Numbered from the stretch's first letter, positions 39,194 through 47,760 are shown. The stretch is DNA of 64,000 bases from Pseudomonas sp. ABC1 (GCF_013395055.1 NZ_CP058349.1:372001-436000); one strand, 5' to 3'. Notes: generated by a model not told the origin, from the sequence alone. Numbers and translations: made by a program.

Positions 39194-41614
39194 ATGAGAA
39201 AGCCCCTGCCGGCCACCGCCCGGATCAACCCGCTACCTGCTGCCATCCGCCGTGCCCTGCTCTGCTCCAGCCTGCTGCTGAGCCCTGCCCTGGTGCATGC
39301 ACAGGACGCCGTGCGGCACTACCAACTGCCGCAGGAAGCATTGAGCCAGTCCCTGACCCGTTTCGCCGCCGAAGCCGGCGTGGTGCTGTCGTTCGATGCC
39401 AGGCTGACGCAGGGACTGAGCAGCAATGGCCTGCGCGGCGAGTACGACATCGCCTCCGGGCTGCGGCAACTGCTGGCCGGCAGTGGCCTGCAAGCCGTAC
39501 TGGCGGAACAGGGACGCTACCTGCTGCTCCCGATCAACTCATCTGAAAACGCTCTGGAACTGAGTGCCACCAATGTCGTCAGCAACCAGCTCGGTACCAT
39601 TACCGAAGGCAGTGGTTCCTACGCAGCCGTTACCATCGCAACAGCAACCCGCCTGGTATTAACGCCCCGGCAAACACCGCAAACCATCACTGTCTCGACA
39701 CGGCAATACATGGATGATTTCGGGCTCAACGGAATCGACGATGTCATGCGCCGCACGCCGGGGGTCAGTGTAGGCACCTACGACAGCGAACGGACGTTCT
39801 ACTACTCTCGCGGCTTCACCATCCAGAACTTCCAGTACGACGGAATCCCGACCCTCAGGGACGACGCCTATTCATCTGGCGCCACCTTGAGCGATACCTC
39901 GATCTACGACCGCATAGAAGTGATCAAGGGCGCCTCCGGCCTGCTGTCCGGTGCGGGCGCTCCTGGAGCAACGATCAATCTGGTACGCAAGAAACCCACC
40001 CGAGAGTTTGCCGGTCACGCTTCCCTTGGTGTGGGTTCGTGGGACAACTATCGCAGTGAGCTGGATATCTCCGGCCCCCTGACGGCATCGGGCAACATCC
40101 GCGGACGAGCCGTTACCGCCTACAACGACAAGCATTCGTTCCAGGACCATTACGAGCGCAAGACCAGTACCTACTACGGCATTCTCGAAATAGACCTCGG
40201 CGAGGACACCTTGCTGAGCGTTGGGGCCGACTATCAGGACAACAATCCCAAAGGCTCCAGTTGGGGTGGCATTCCGCTTTATGACAACCGTGGCGACCTG
40301 GTCGAGACATCTCGCTCTTTCAATCCAGGCGCTGACTGGAGCGGCTGGGCGCAGTACACCCGCTCAATCTTCACGGCTCTGGAACACAAGTTCAGCAATG
40401 GCTGGATCGCCAAAGGCGAGCTGAGTCACAAGATCAACGGCTATCGCGCCGCAATGGGGTCAGCCAGCGGCTCGTATCCTGACCCAGTCACAGGCACCGG
40501 CGTTACTATGTTCCATGGCAAATACACGGGAGAAACAAAGAGCGACTCCGTCGAACTGTATGCCCAGGGTCCCTTCCAGTGGCTGGGGCGTGAGCATGAT
40601 CTGGTCGCCGGAGTCAGTGGCTCCCAAGCCAAGTGGGATGGAAAGGGTTATTACAATAGCGCCTACAACCGCAATGTCAGCGACTTCTACAACTGGAATG
40701 GAAACGTTGCGGAGCCTAACTGGGGATCGGCTTTCATGGTCAATGAGCAGACCACCCGCCAGTTGGGCAGCTATATCACCGCACGCTTCAAACCGACCGA
40801 CGACCTAGCACTGATCCTAGGTAGCAGGCTGGCCAATTACAGCCGTACAGGCGATACAAATTCGCGGGAAACCGGGCGTCTGGTGCCCTATGCCGGTCTG
40901 GTCTATGACCTCAACGACACCTACTCGGTCTATGCCAGCTATACCACCATATTCAATCCGCAATCAAAGCTGGACCGGAACCAGAAAGCACTGGAGCCGG
41001 ATACCGGCGACAACTATGAACTCGGGCTGAAGGGGGAATACTTCGAGGGCAGACTCAACGCCAGCCTGGCCTACTTCGAAGTGCATCAGGACAATCGGGC
41101 CGAAGCCGACACCGCATACAACAGCAACCCTGTCCACCCTGGGCTGACCTACGCCTATGAAGGCGTCAAGGCCAAGACCAAAGGGTACGAGCTGGAAATA
41201 TCAGGGGAATTGGCAACGAACTGGCAAGTCCAGGCAGGTTATGTACACAAGACCATCCACGGCACTGGTAACAAGAAGCTGTCGACCTGGGAACCTGAGG
41301 ATCAGTTGAGCATCCACACCAGCTACAAACTCTCGGGCGCTCTGGATGACCTGACGCTCGGCGGCGGCGCCCGCTGGCAGAGCAAGGCCTGGCAGAGCGT
41401 CACCAACCCCGTGCGCGGCACAGAAAACGTGACCCAGAGCGCCTATTGGCTGCTAGACCTGATGGCCCGCTACCGCATCAGCGAAAACCTGTCGACCACC
41501 TTGAATATGAACAATGTCCTAGACAAGAAGTACTACACCAATATCGGCTTCTACAATTCCATCTACTACGGCGAACCACGCAACCTAATGCTGACTACTC
41601 GCTACGATTTCTGA
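39194..41614 (+). CDS. TonB-dependent ferric siderophore receptor with signalling domain
   Basis: 806 residues. Signal peptide ending at VHA (residue 36), then a Secretin/TonB short N-terminal (STN) signalling domain (about 40-115, LPQEALSQSLTRFAAEAGV), which identifies a transducing receptor that talks to FecR. The plug (DDVMRRTPGVSV, IEVIKGASGLLSGAGAPGATINLVRKKP) and a 22-strand barrel ending NLMLTTRYDF follow. The closest recognisable type is the FpvA/FoxA group, but the ligand cannot be named. Base composition looks less GC-rich than neighbours, suggesting acquisition. Confidence 0.92.
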   Translation: MRKPLPATARINPLPAAIRRALLCSSLLLSPALVHAQDAVRHYQLPQEALSQSLTRFAAEAGVVLSFDARLTQGLSSNGLRGEYDIASGLRQLLAGSGLQAVLAEQGRYLLLPINSSENALELSATNVVSNQLGTITEGSGSYAAVTIATATRLVLTPRQTPQTITVSTRQYMDDFGLNGIDDVMRRTPGVSVGTYDSERTFYYSRGFTIQNFQYDGIPTLRDDAYSSGATLSDTSIYDRIEVIKGASGLLSGAGAPGATINLVRKKPTREFAGHASLGVGSWDNYRSELDISGPLTASGNIRGRAVTAYNDKHSFQDHYERKTSTYYGILEIDLGEDTLLSVGADYQDNNPKGSSWGGIPLYDNRGDLVETSRSFNPGADWSGWAQYTRSIFTALEHKFSNGWIAKGELSHKINGYRAAMGSASGSYPDPVTGTGVTMFHGKYTGETKSDSVELYAQGPFQWLGREHDLVAGVSGSQAKWDGKGYYNSAYNRNVSDFYNWNGNVAEPNWGSAFMVNEQTTRQLGSYITARFKPTDDLALILGSRLANYSRTGDTNSRETGRLVPYAGLVYDLNDTYSVYASYTTIFNPQSKLDRNQKALEPDTGDNYELGLKGEYFEGRLNASLAYFEVHQDNRAEADTAYNSNPVHPGLTYAYEGVKAKTKGYELEISGELATNWQVQAGYVHKTIHGTGNKKLSTWEPEDQLSIHTSYKLSGALDDLTLGGGARWQSKAWQSVTNPVRGTENVTQSAYWLLDLMARYRISENLSTTLNMNNVLDKKYYTNIGFYNSIYYGEPRNLMLTTRYDF

Positions 41615-41638
41615 TCCTGGCGATACCCCCGCAAAAGC

Positions 41639-41678
41639 GCAAAAGGCCGGCAGGAAACCCTGTCGGCCTTTTGCTTTT
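41639..41678. terminator. Bidirectional terminator between receptor and desulfurase genes
   Basis: AAAAGGCCGGCAGG / CCTGTCGGCCTTTT stem (one G-T pair) closed by a short A-rich loop, followed by GCTTTT. A-rich and T-rich flanks on both sides let it work for both convergent genes. Confidence 0.85.
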
Positions 41679-41688
41679 CAACACCGAC

Positions 41689-43536
41689 TCAACCGCGTCG
41701 GCTACTGCCCTTGGCACGGGCCAGCCGGCGCACCGTATCCACCAGCAGGTCGACTTCACCCACGGTGTTGTAGAACGCCAGTGACGGGCGCACCGTTGCC
41801 TCCACGCCGAAGCGGCGCAGGATCGGCTGCGCGCAGTGGTGCCCAGAACGCACCGCGATACCCTCGCGGTTGAGCGCCGCGCCCACCTCTTCGGTGCGGT
41901 AGCCGTCGAGGACGAACGACAGCACGCTGGCCTTGTGGGCCGCCGTGCCGATCAGGCGCAGGCCGGGAATGGAAGACAGGCCGCGGGTGGCATAGACCAG
42001 AAGGTCATGCTCGTAGCGGTAGATGTTCTCCAACCCGATGCGGTCGACGTAGTCCAGCGCCGCGCCCAGCCCCACCGCGTCGGCGATGTTGCCGGTACCG
42101 GCCTCGAAACGCGCCGGCGCCGGTTGGAACTGGGTGTGCTCGAAGGTCACGTCGGCAATCATGTTGCCGCCACCCTGCCAGGGCGGCAGCGTGTCGAGCA
42201 GGTCCTTCTTGCCGTAGACCACGCCGATACCGGTCGGCCCGAACACCTTGTGCCCGGAGAACACGAAGAAGTCCGCATCCAGCGCCTGCACGTTGACGCG
42301 CATGTGGGACACCGACTGCGCGCCATCGATCAGCACCCGCGCACCGGCCGCATGCGCCAGGGCGATGATCTCCTGCACCGGCGTCACCGTGCCCAGCGCG
42401 TTCGACACCTGGGTGACGGAGACCAGCCGCGTCCTCGAGTTGAGCAGCTTGGCGTACTCCTCGAGGATGATCTGTCCGCTGTCGTCCACCGGGATCACCC
42501 GCAGCTTCGCCCCCACTTCCTTGGCCAGCAACTGCCAGGGCACGATGTTGGCATGGTGCTCCAGGTTGGAGACGATGATCTCGTCCCCCGCGCCGATGTA
42601 CTTGCGCCCGAAGGTGTTGGCGATCAGGTTGATCCCCTCGGTGGCGCCGCGCACAAAGATGATCTCGCTGCTCGACCGTGCCCCGAGAAAACGGGTCGCA
42701 CTGTTGCGTGCCCCCTCGTAGGCGTCGGTCGCCCGTGCCGCCAGTTCATGCGCGGCGCGGTGGATATTGGAGTTCTCGTGCTCGTAGAAGTAGCTGATGC
42801 GGTCGATCACCACCTTGGGCTTCTGCGTGGTCGCGGCATTGTCGAACCAGACCAGCGGCTTGCCGTTGACCCGCTCCGCGAGGATCGGAAAATCACGGCG
42901 CACCGCCTGTACGTCCAGCCCGCCCGTGCTGGCGGCCTGTGGCTGCCCCGAGCGCTCCGGCGCCTTCTCGATACCTGGCGCATGCCCGGCATCGTCGAGA
43001 AAGTAAAACTGCCCGCCTGATCCGCGTGACGACGGGTTCGCCGACGCATTCCTGGGTTCGCTGATGATCGACTGCAGGATATCGCCCAGCGCATCACCGC
43101 CCGGCAATGCATAGGGCTGCGCGTCGATACGGCTTTCCTGCGCAGGCACGGCCTCTCCCGCCGATGCGGCCGGGTAGCCGGCCCCGTCTCCGGTGAAGTA
43201 GTAAGGCGATGCCGGTGCTGGCGCACCGCCACCGGCCGGTGCCACGGTCGCAGCCCCCGGATAGACCTGGGGAATCGCAGCGGTATAGGCCTGCGGCGAA
43301 CCAAGGTCCAGACCATCGGCGACGCCCGCCGGCGGTGTCGCCTGGAGCGGCGCTTCATGCGGCAGCGAGGCCGGCGCAGAGGCTGGCACGCCGTTCGGTT
43401 GCGGCGTACCGCCACCGGGCAGGCTGGAGAACAGCTCGTTGGCCAGTTGCGTCAGCACGCCAAGGTCCGGCAGCCCGGCGGGTGCGGAAGCATCCGGCAG
43501 GGCCTGGGGATTACTTGTAAGTGTCTGGATAGTCAT
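41689..43536 (-). CDS. Encapsulin-cargo cysteine desulfurase (SufS-like, long N-terminal extension)
   Basis: 615 residues. Residues ~207-615 are a class II (SufS-type) PLP cysteine desulfurase: NLEHHANIVPW with the PLP-stacking His, PLP lysine K430 in FSGHKVFGPTG, and catalytic C568 in RSGHHCAQP. It removes sulfur from cysteine as an enzyme persulfide, giving alanine. Residues 1-205 are low-complexity Pro/Ala/Gly-rich with islands: a helix LPDLGVLTQLANELFSSLPG (22-41), SPYYFTGDG (110-118), GGDALGDILQSIISEP (146-161) and GQFYFLDDAGH (175-185). Such an extension is the cargo-loading region of family 2A encapsulin desulfurases. Its first 26 bases overlap the shell gene. Last gene of the operon, ending at a terminator. 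Confidence 0.93.
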   Translation of the reverse strand: MTIQTLTSNPQALPDASAPAGLPDLGVLTQLANELFSSLPGGGTPQPNGVPASAPASLPHEAPLQATPPAGVADGLDLGSPQAYTAAIPQVYPGAATVAPAGGGAPAPASPYYFTGDGAGYPAASAGEAVPAQESRIDAQPYALPGGDALGDILQSIISEPRNASANPSSRGSGGQFYFLDDAGHAPGIEKAPERSGQPQAASTGGLDVQAVRRDFPILAERVNGKPLVWFDNAATTQKPKVVIDRISYFYEHENSNIHRAAHELAARATDAYEGARNSATRFLGARSSSEIIFVRGATEGINLIANTFGRKYIGAGDEIIVSNLEHHANIVPWQLLAKEVGAKLRVIPVDDSGQIILEEYAKLLNSRTRLVSVTQVSNALGTVTPVQEIIALAHAAGARVLIDGAQSVSHMRVNVQALDADFFVFSGHKVFGPTGIGVVYGKKDLLDTLPPWQGGGNMIADVTFEHTQFQPAPARFEAGTGNIADAVGLGAALDYVDRIGLENIYRYEHDLLVYATRGLSSIPGLRLIGTAAHKASVLSFVLDGYRTEEVGAALNREGIAVRSGHHCAQPILRRFGVEATVRPSLAFYNTVGEVDLLVDTVRRLARAKGSSRRG

Positions 43537-44443
43537 GGTACTTGCCGACCTCCACGTCATCGAGCACTGCCAGAGCATCCTCGGTCAGCACTGCCAGCGA
43601 GCAGTACAGCGAGATCAGGTAGGAGGCGATAGCGTTGCGGTTGATGCCCATGAAGCGGACGGACAGGCCTGGGCTCTGCTCGCCGGCGACACCCGGCTGG
43701 TACAGGCCGATCACGCCCTGGCGCTTGTCGCCCACGCGCAGCAGCAGGATCTTGGTCTTGCCTTCGTCGTCGAACGGAACCTTGTCCGAAGGAATCAGCG
43801 GCAGCCCGCGCCAGGTCAGGAACTGCGCACCGAACAGGCTGACGGTGGGTGGCGGCACGCCACGACGGGTGCACTCGCGACCGAAGGCGGCGATGGCCAG
43901 CGGGTGGGCGAGGAAGAAAGCCGGCTCCTTCCAGACCTTGGCGATCAGTTCATCCAAGTCGTCCGGGGTCGGCGCGCCGGTCAGGGTGGAGATGCGTTGG
44001 GCCGGGTCGACGCTGGCCAGCAACCCGTACTCGGGGTTGTTGATCAGTTCGCTTTCCTGGCGCTCCTTGATCGTCTCGATGGTCAGGCGCAGTTGCTCGC
44101 GAATCTGATCGTGCGGGCTGCTGTAGAGATCGGAAACGCGGGTGTGAACATCCAGAATGGTGGTCACGGCGTTGAGGAAGTACTCACGCGGCTGCGCGTC
44201 ATAATCGACGAACGTCTGCGGCAGCACCGACTCATCGCGCTGGGTGCAGGCCACCTGCACGTTGAGCGGGTTCTTCACCTGGTTCAGGCGGAAGATGCCC
44301 GCCTCGACCGGTGTCCATTGCAGCAGGTGCACCAGCCAGCGCGGCGTGATGGTGGAAAGTTGAGGGACGGTTTTTGTCGCATTGGCGAGTTGGCGCGCAG
44401 CGCTGTCGCCCAACGCCAGGCGTACATCCTGGTTGTCGGCCAT
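43511..44443 (-). CDS. Family 2A encapsulin shell protein (SrpI-like)
   Basis: A 310-residue HK97-fold shell protein; family 2A shells form ~24-nm T=1 compartments around a cysteine desulfurase. Recognised by LGDSAARQLANATKTVPQ, TPRWLVHLLQWTPVEAGIFR, LNAVTTILDVHTRVSDLYS, YGLLASVDPAQRISTLTGAP and the C-terminal ASYLISLYCSLAVLTEDALA, matching the SrpI/major-membrane-protein-I group, not family 1 encapsulins. No signal peptide or transmembrane span. It directly precedes its cargo gene, overlapping it by 26 bases, and follows a serine acetyltransferase gene. Older annotations may call it a Crp/Fnr regulator or membrane protein; the cyclic-nucleotide-binding insert of family 2B is absent here. Confidence 0.93.
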   Translation of the reverse strand: MADNQDVRLALGDSAARQLANATKTVPQLSTITPRWLVHLLQWTPVEAGIFRLNQVKNPLNVQVACTQRDESVLPQTFVDYDAQPREYFLNAVTTILDVHTRVSDLYSSPHDQIREQLRLTIETIKERQESELINNPEYGLLASVDPAQRISTLTGAPTPDDLDELIAKVWKEPAFFLAHPLAIAAFGRECTRRGVPPPTVSLFGAQFLTWRGLPLIPSDKVPFDDEGKTKILLLRVGDKRQGVIGLYQPGVAGEQSPGLSVRFMGINRNAIASYLISLYCSLAVLTEDALAVLDDVEVGKYHDYPDTYK

Positions 44444-44494
44444 GAATAGCTCCAGATGAGTTCGATTCGTGGGGCCGGGATGGTTCGTCGACGA

Positions 44495-45463
44495 CTACCC
44501 CACGTTGCCCACCTGGTTTTGTATGCTCGCCTGGGTGACGTTGCTGCCTTTGGGCACGCTGCGCGTCAACCAGACATTTCCACCGATGGTGGACCCCTCA
44601 CCGATGGTGATGCGCCCGAGGATGGTTGCCCCAGCGTAGATCACTACATCGTTCTCAACGATAGGATGCCGCAATTGTCCTTTGAGCAGTTGACCTGAGT
44701 CATCCGACTCGAAACGCTTGGCCCCCAGGGTAACGGCCTGATAGATGCGCACGCGGTCGCCGATTATGGCGGTCTCGCCGATCACCACGCCAGTCCCATG
44801 GTCGATGAAAAAGCTTTCGCCGATACGCGCCCCCGGATGGATGTCGATACCGGTCGCCGAATGCGCCAGTTCCGAGATCATCCGTGCCACCAGCGGCAGG
44901 CCGGCGTTGTACAGATGATGGGCCAGGCGATGGTGGATCACGGCCAGGATGCCCGGGTAGCACAGCAACACCTCATCGACGCTGCGCGCCGCCGGATCGC
45001 CGTGGTAGGCGGCCAGTACGTCGGTGTCCAGCAGTCGGCGCAAACCGGGCAGGGCTTCGGCGAAATCCCGCACGATGGTCCGCGCCTGCTCATGGATACC
45101 CAGGCTCGCCTCGGGCTCGCCAGCGCGCTGCCGCGCGGCATGGCGCAATTCGAGACGAACCTGCACTAACAGGCTGTTGAGTGCGGCATCCAGGGTATGT
45201 CCGACGTAGAAGTCCTCGCTTTCCTGGCGCAGGTCGTGCGGCCCCAGGCGCATCGGGAACAAGGCTCCCGAAAGGTTCTCGACGACCTGCCCGACCGCGG
45301 CCCGCGACGGCAGTTCGCGCCCGCCCGGCTCCTGGCTGCGTCCGGTACTGCTGCGCCAGGCCCTGCGCGCCTCGCGCAGTTCGCCAACGATACGATCCAG
45401 TTGCCACAGATTCGCCACGGGTGGCTGCTTCGAATTCAGCTCATCACTCATCATCAGGCCCAT
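44495..45463 (-). CDS. epsC: Serine O-acetyltransferase, EpsC/SrpH type
   Basis: About 322 residues. Catalyses acetyl transfer from acetyl-CoA to serine, giving O-acetylserine, the carbon acceptor for sulfide in cysteine synthesis. The C-terminal half is a left-handed beta-helix of hexapeptide repeats (GIDIHPGARIGESFFIDHGT, GVVIGETAIIGDRVRIYQAV, HPIVENDVVIYAGATILGRI). The long helical N-terminus is that of the EpsC/SrpH group that travels with SrpI encapsulins, not CysE. The start is uncertain: ATGs at 45463, 45454 and 45451 all lack a strong ribosome site. It is 51 bp before the shell gene. Confidence 0.9.
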   Translation of the reverse strand: MGLMMSDELNSKQPPVANLWQLDRIVGELREARRAWRSSTGRSQEPGGRELPSRAAVGQVVENLSGALFPMRLGPHDLRQESEDFYVGHTLDAALNSLLVQVRLELRHAARQRAGEPEASLGIHEQARTIVRDFAEALPGLRRLLDTDVLAAYHGDPAARSVDEVLLCYPGILAVIHHRLAHHLYNAGLPLVARMISELAHSATGIDIHPGARIGESFFIDHGTGVVIGETAIIGDRVRIYQAVTLGAKRFESDDSGQLLKGQLRHPIVENDVVIYAGATILGRITIGEGSTIGGNVWLTRSVPKGSNVTQASIQNQVGNVG

Positions 45464-45580
45464 CGGGCAGGCTCGCGGCAGCGCCGCGGCCTCGCCTCGT
45501 ATAGAAACTATCCGGAAAAGCAGGCGCATGGCCTGCCGGGGTGGTTTGGATATTACGCGCCGCTCAGGTGCATGTCGCCA

Positions 45581-46102
45581 TCAGTCCTGAACCCAGGGCA
45601 ACTCCCAGTGCCGCCAGCCGCCCGAGTCGCCGCGCTGCTGCTGGGCATCGAGATCGCCCTCGAAACCCTCCAGCACATTGAATACATGCTCGAAACCGGC
45701 TGCTGTCGCCGCCCGGGCCGCCGCCGCCGAACGCTTGCCGCTGCGGCACAGCAGCACCAGGACCTTGTCGCGCCCGGCCCGGCTTTCCAGCTCACGCAGA
45801 AAGCGCGGGTTCTTGATCATTGCCGGGCCGCTTTGCCAGGCGATATGCAGGCTGTTGGGAACCCTGCCGACGTACTTGAGTTCTTCCGCGGTGCGGACAT
45901 CGATCAGCGTCGCCGCGCCCGCCTCCACCAGCGCCCAGGCCTCGGGTGGATAAAGGCTGCCGGCATAGCCGACGCCATCCGCTTCTGCCCTGGCCCGTCC
46001 CCTGGCCAGGAGCGCCTCGGCGGAAAGCGCGGACGCTTCCTGCACGCTCTCCGGGCGTTGGGTGGTAATGGTGGGGTTTGTTGTCACTGCTAGGGCTGGC
46101 AT
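45581..46102 (-). CDS. Rhodanese-like sulfurtransferase
   Basis: A single rhodanese domain of 173 residues with no signal peptide. The active-site loop LCRSGKRSAAAA contains the persulfide-forming Cys, and TLIDVRTAEELKYVGRVPNSLHIAW is the usual CH2-type start. It probably accepts or transfers sulfane sulfur, for instance the persulfide made by the encapsulated desulfurase. GAGG precedes the ATG by seven bases. First gene of the encapsulin operon, 117 bp before epsC. Confidence 0.9.
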   Translation of the reverse strand: MPALAVTTNPTITTQRPESVQEASALSAEALLARGRARAEADGVGYAGSLYPPEAWALVEAGAATLIDVRTAEELKYVGRVPNSLHIAWQSGPAMIKNPRFLRELESRAGRDKVLVLLCRSGKRSAAAARAATAAGFEHVFNVLEGFEGDLDAQQQRGDSGGWRHWELPWVQD

Positions 46103-46189
46103 GGCATGTCCTCTAGTTGGCTAGTCGGGGCTGGCAGTTCGCTGCCATACCTAATGGATGGCTACTCTATGCCGCCTTGGACATGGCAA

Positions 46190-46345
46190 AAAATAATTAA
46201 TATTTTTATTTAAATTCCAAAATGGAATAAAAGCCACTCCCGATCCACCTCGGAAAGACGGTGGCTCGCCATCCTTGATCCCAACGACCAGACAAAACAA
46301 AAAAGAATATGAACATTATTAAATATTCTTTTAAAGAATAACCTT
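46190..46345. promoter_or_regulatory. AT-rich divergent control region, CysB-like inverted repeats
   Basis: The 318-bp gap between the rhodanese and oscA is strikingly AT-rich for this genome. It contains ATTCC-N5-GGAAT at 46214-46228, ATTCTTT-T-AAAGAAT at 46325-46339, and AAGAATAT (46303-46310) paired with ATATTCTT (46323-46330). The ATTCC/GAATAA half-sites resemble CysB binding sites, so sulfur-responsive control of both arms is likely. The first repeat lies nearer the encapsulin arm, the others nearer oscA. I cannot fix the promoters. Confidence 0.6.
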
Positions 46346-46420
46346 GCTTGATCAATAATCCGCACCAAGCTCAGGCAACGACTGGCCGGAGCAGAAACCC
46401 GGTCAATGGAGCCAAGAGTT

Positions 46421-46606
46421 ATGAGCGCACCCCTACGAAGCGTCGACGGTCAGGATCAGGCAGCACTCCTGAGCGAAATCCAGAACGCTCTGCGCGGCCT
46501 TCGTTTCGGTGCGGTGGAGATCACTGTGCACAACGGTCAGGTCGTCCAGATCGAACGCAAGGAAAAGTTCCGCCTGCAGAGCCCTGCCGGCAAGGCAGCC
46601 TCCTGA
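46421..46606 (+). CDS. oscA: OscA-type small sulfur-starvation protein (DUF2292)
   Basis: A 61-residue protein with the DUF2292/YezD core EIQNALRGLRFGAVEITVHNGQVVQIERKEKFRL. In pseudomonads oscA sits before sbp and is needed for organosulfur use under stress such as chromate. The start at 46421 (MSAPLRSVDG) matches family members better than an in-frame ATG at 46406. It leads the sulfate-uptake cluster, 112 bp before sbp. Confidence 0.9.
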   Translation: MSAPLRSVDGQDQAALLSEIQNALRGLRFGAVEITVHNGQVVQIERKEKFRLQSPAGKAAS

Positions 46607-46718
46607 GTCAGGCCCGCGAACACGCCAGACACCAGAGAAGCACCCGTACACCCGCAGGCGGCCCAGCGCCTACCTGCAAGCACTTCGAACTTCTATCTGT
46701 CTTCAAGGAGCAACAACC

Positions 46719-47720
46719 ATGAGTATCCGTCGTTTTGCCCTCGCGGCCCTGGCCAGTGCACTCATCGCCGGCCCGGCCACGGCACAGACCCTGCTCAACG
46801 TGTCCTACGACCCGACGCGCGAGCTGTATGTGGAATTCAACAAGGCCTTCAACAAACACTGGCAGGCTGAAGGGAACAAACCGCTGACCATTCAGCAGTC
46901 CCACGGCGGCTCAGGCAAACAGGCCCGTTCGGTGATCGACGGCCTGCAGGCCGACGTCGTGACCCTGGCGCTGTCCGGCGACATCGACGCACTCAACCTC
47001 AACCAGCAACTGATCGACCCGAAATGGCAGTCGCGCCTGGCCGACAACAGCACGCCCTACACCTCGACCATCGTCTTCCTGGTACGCAAGGGCAACCCGA
47101 AGAACATCAAGGACTGGGATGACCTGGTCAAGAGCGGTGTGGAAGTCATCACACCGAACCCGAAAACCTCCGGTGGCGCACGCTGGAACTTCCTCGCCGC
47201 CTGGGCCTATGCCCGCGAGAAATTCGGCAGCGAGGAAAAAGCCCTGGAGTTCGTGACCGAGCTGTACCGTCACGCCCCGGTACTGGACACCGGCGCCCGT
47301 GGCTCGACCATCAGCTTCGTGCAGCGTCAACTGGGCGATGTCCTGCTGGCCTGGGAAAACGAAGCCTATCTGTCGCTGCAGGAAGAAGGCGGCGACCAAC
47401 TGGAAATCGTTACCCCGTCCCTGTCCATCCTGGCCGAACCGCCGGTGGCCGTGGTCGACCGCAACGTCGATCGCAAGGGCACCCGCAAGGTGGCCGAAGC
47501 CTACCTGCAGTACCTCTACAGCGAAGAAGGCCAGCGTATCGCGGCCAAGAACTTCTACCGCCCACGCAATGCCGAAGTGGCGGCGGAGTTCAAGGATCAG
47601 TTCAAGGATCTGAAACTGGTTACCATCGACAAGGACTTCGAGGGCTGGTCAAAAGCACAGCCCAAGTACTTCGACGACGGCGGTGTGTTCGACCAGATCT
47701 TCAACAAGATCAACCAGTAA
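46719..47720 (+). CDS. sbp: Periplasmic sulfate-binding protein
   Basis: 333 residues. Signal peptide MSIRRFALAALASALIAGPA with cleavage near TAQ, then TLLNVSYDPTRELYVEFN and the ligand-site segments SHGGSGKQARSV and NPKTSGGARWNFLAAWAY typical of sulfate binders. AAGGAG lies eight bases before the ATG. It delivers sulfate to the CysTWA permease encoded next. Confidence 0.96.
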   Translation: MSIRRFALAALASALIAGPATAQTLLNVSYDPTRELYVEFNKAFNKHWQAEGNKPLTIQQSHGGSGKQARSVIDGLQADVVTLALSGDIDALNLNQQLIDPKWQSRLADNSTPYTSTIVFLVRKGNPKNIKDWDDLVKSGVEVITPNPKTSGGARWNFLAAWAYAREKFGSEEKALEFVTELYRHAPVLDTGARGSTISFVQRQLGDVLLAWENEAYLSLQEEGGDQLEIVTPSLSILAEPPVAVVDRNVDRKGTRKVAEAYLQYLYSEEGQRIAAKNFYRPRNAEVAAEFKDQFKDLKLVTIDKDFEGWSKAQPKYFDDGGVFDQIFNKINQ

Positions 47721-47731
47721 CCGCAATGTGC

Positions 47732-47760
47732 GCCAGGCCCCTCCATGCGAGGGGCCTGGC
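47732..47760 (+). other. Intercistronic hairpin between sbp and cysT
   Basis: GCCAGGCCCCT / AGGGGCCTGGC, an 11-bp perfect stem with a 7-base loop, 11 bases after the sbp stop and without a T run. Such structures after a binding-protein gene usually protect the upstream message and lower expression of the permease genes. Confidence 0.7.

Noticed and set aside
43511..44443. Encapsulin gene as a phage capsid gene or prophage remnant
   Set aside because: No phage genes nearby, and the protein matches the SrpI group with a desulfurase cargo gene overlapping it.
46348..46355. TTGATCAA before oscA as an Anr box
   Set aside because: The half-sites abut with no 4-base spacer, so it does not fit an FNR/Anr dimer site.
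46509..46718. Upstream in-frame extension of Sbp
   Set aside because: It would overlap oscA and hide the clear signal peptide that begins at 46719 behind AAGGAG.
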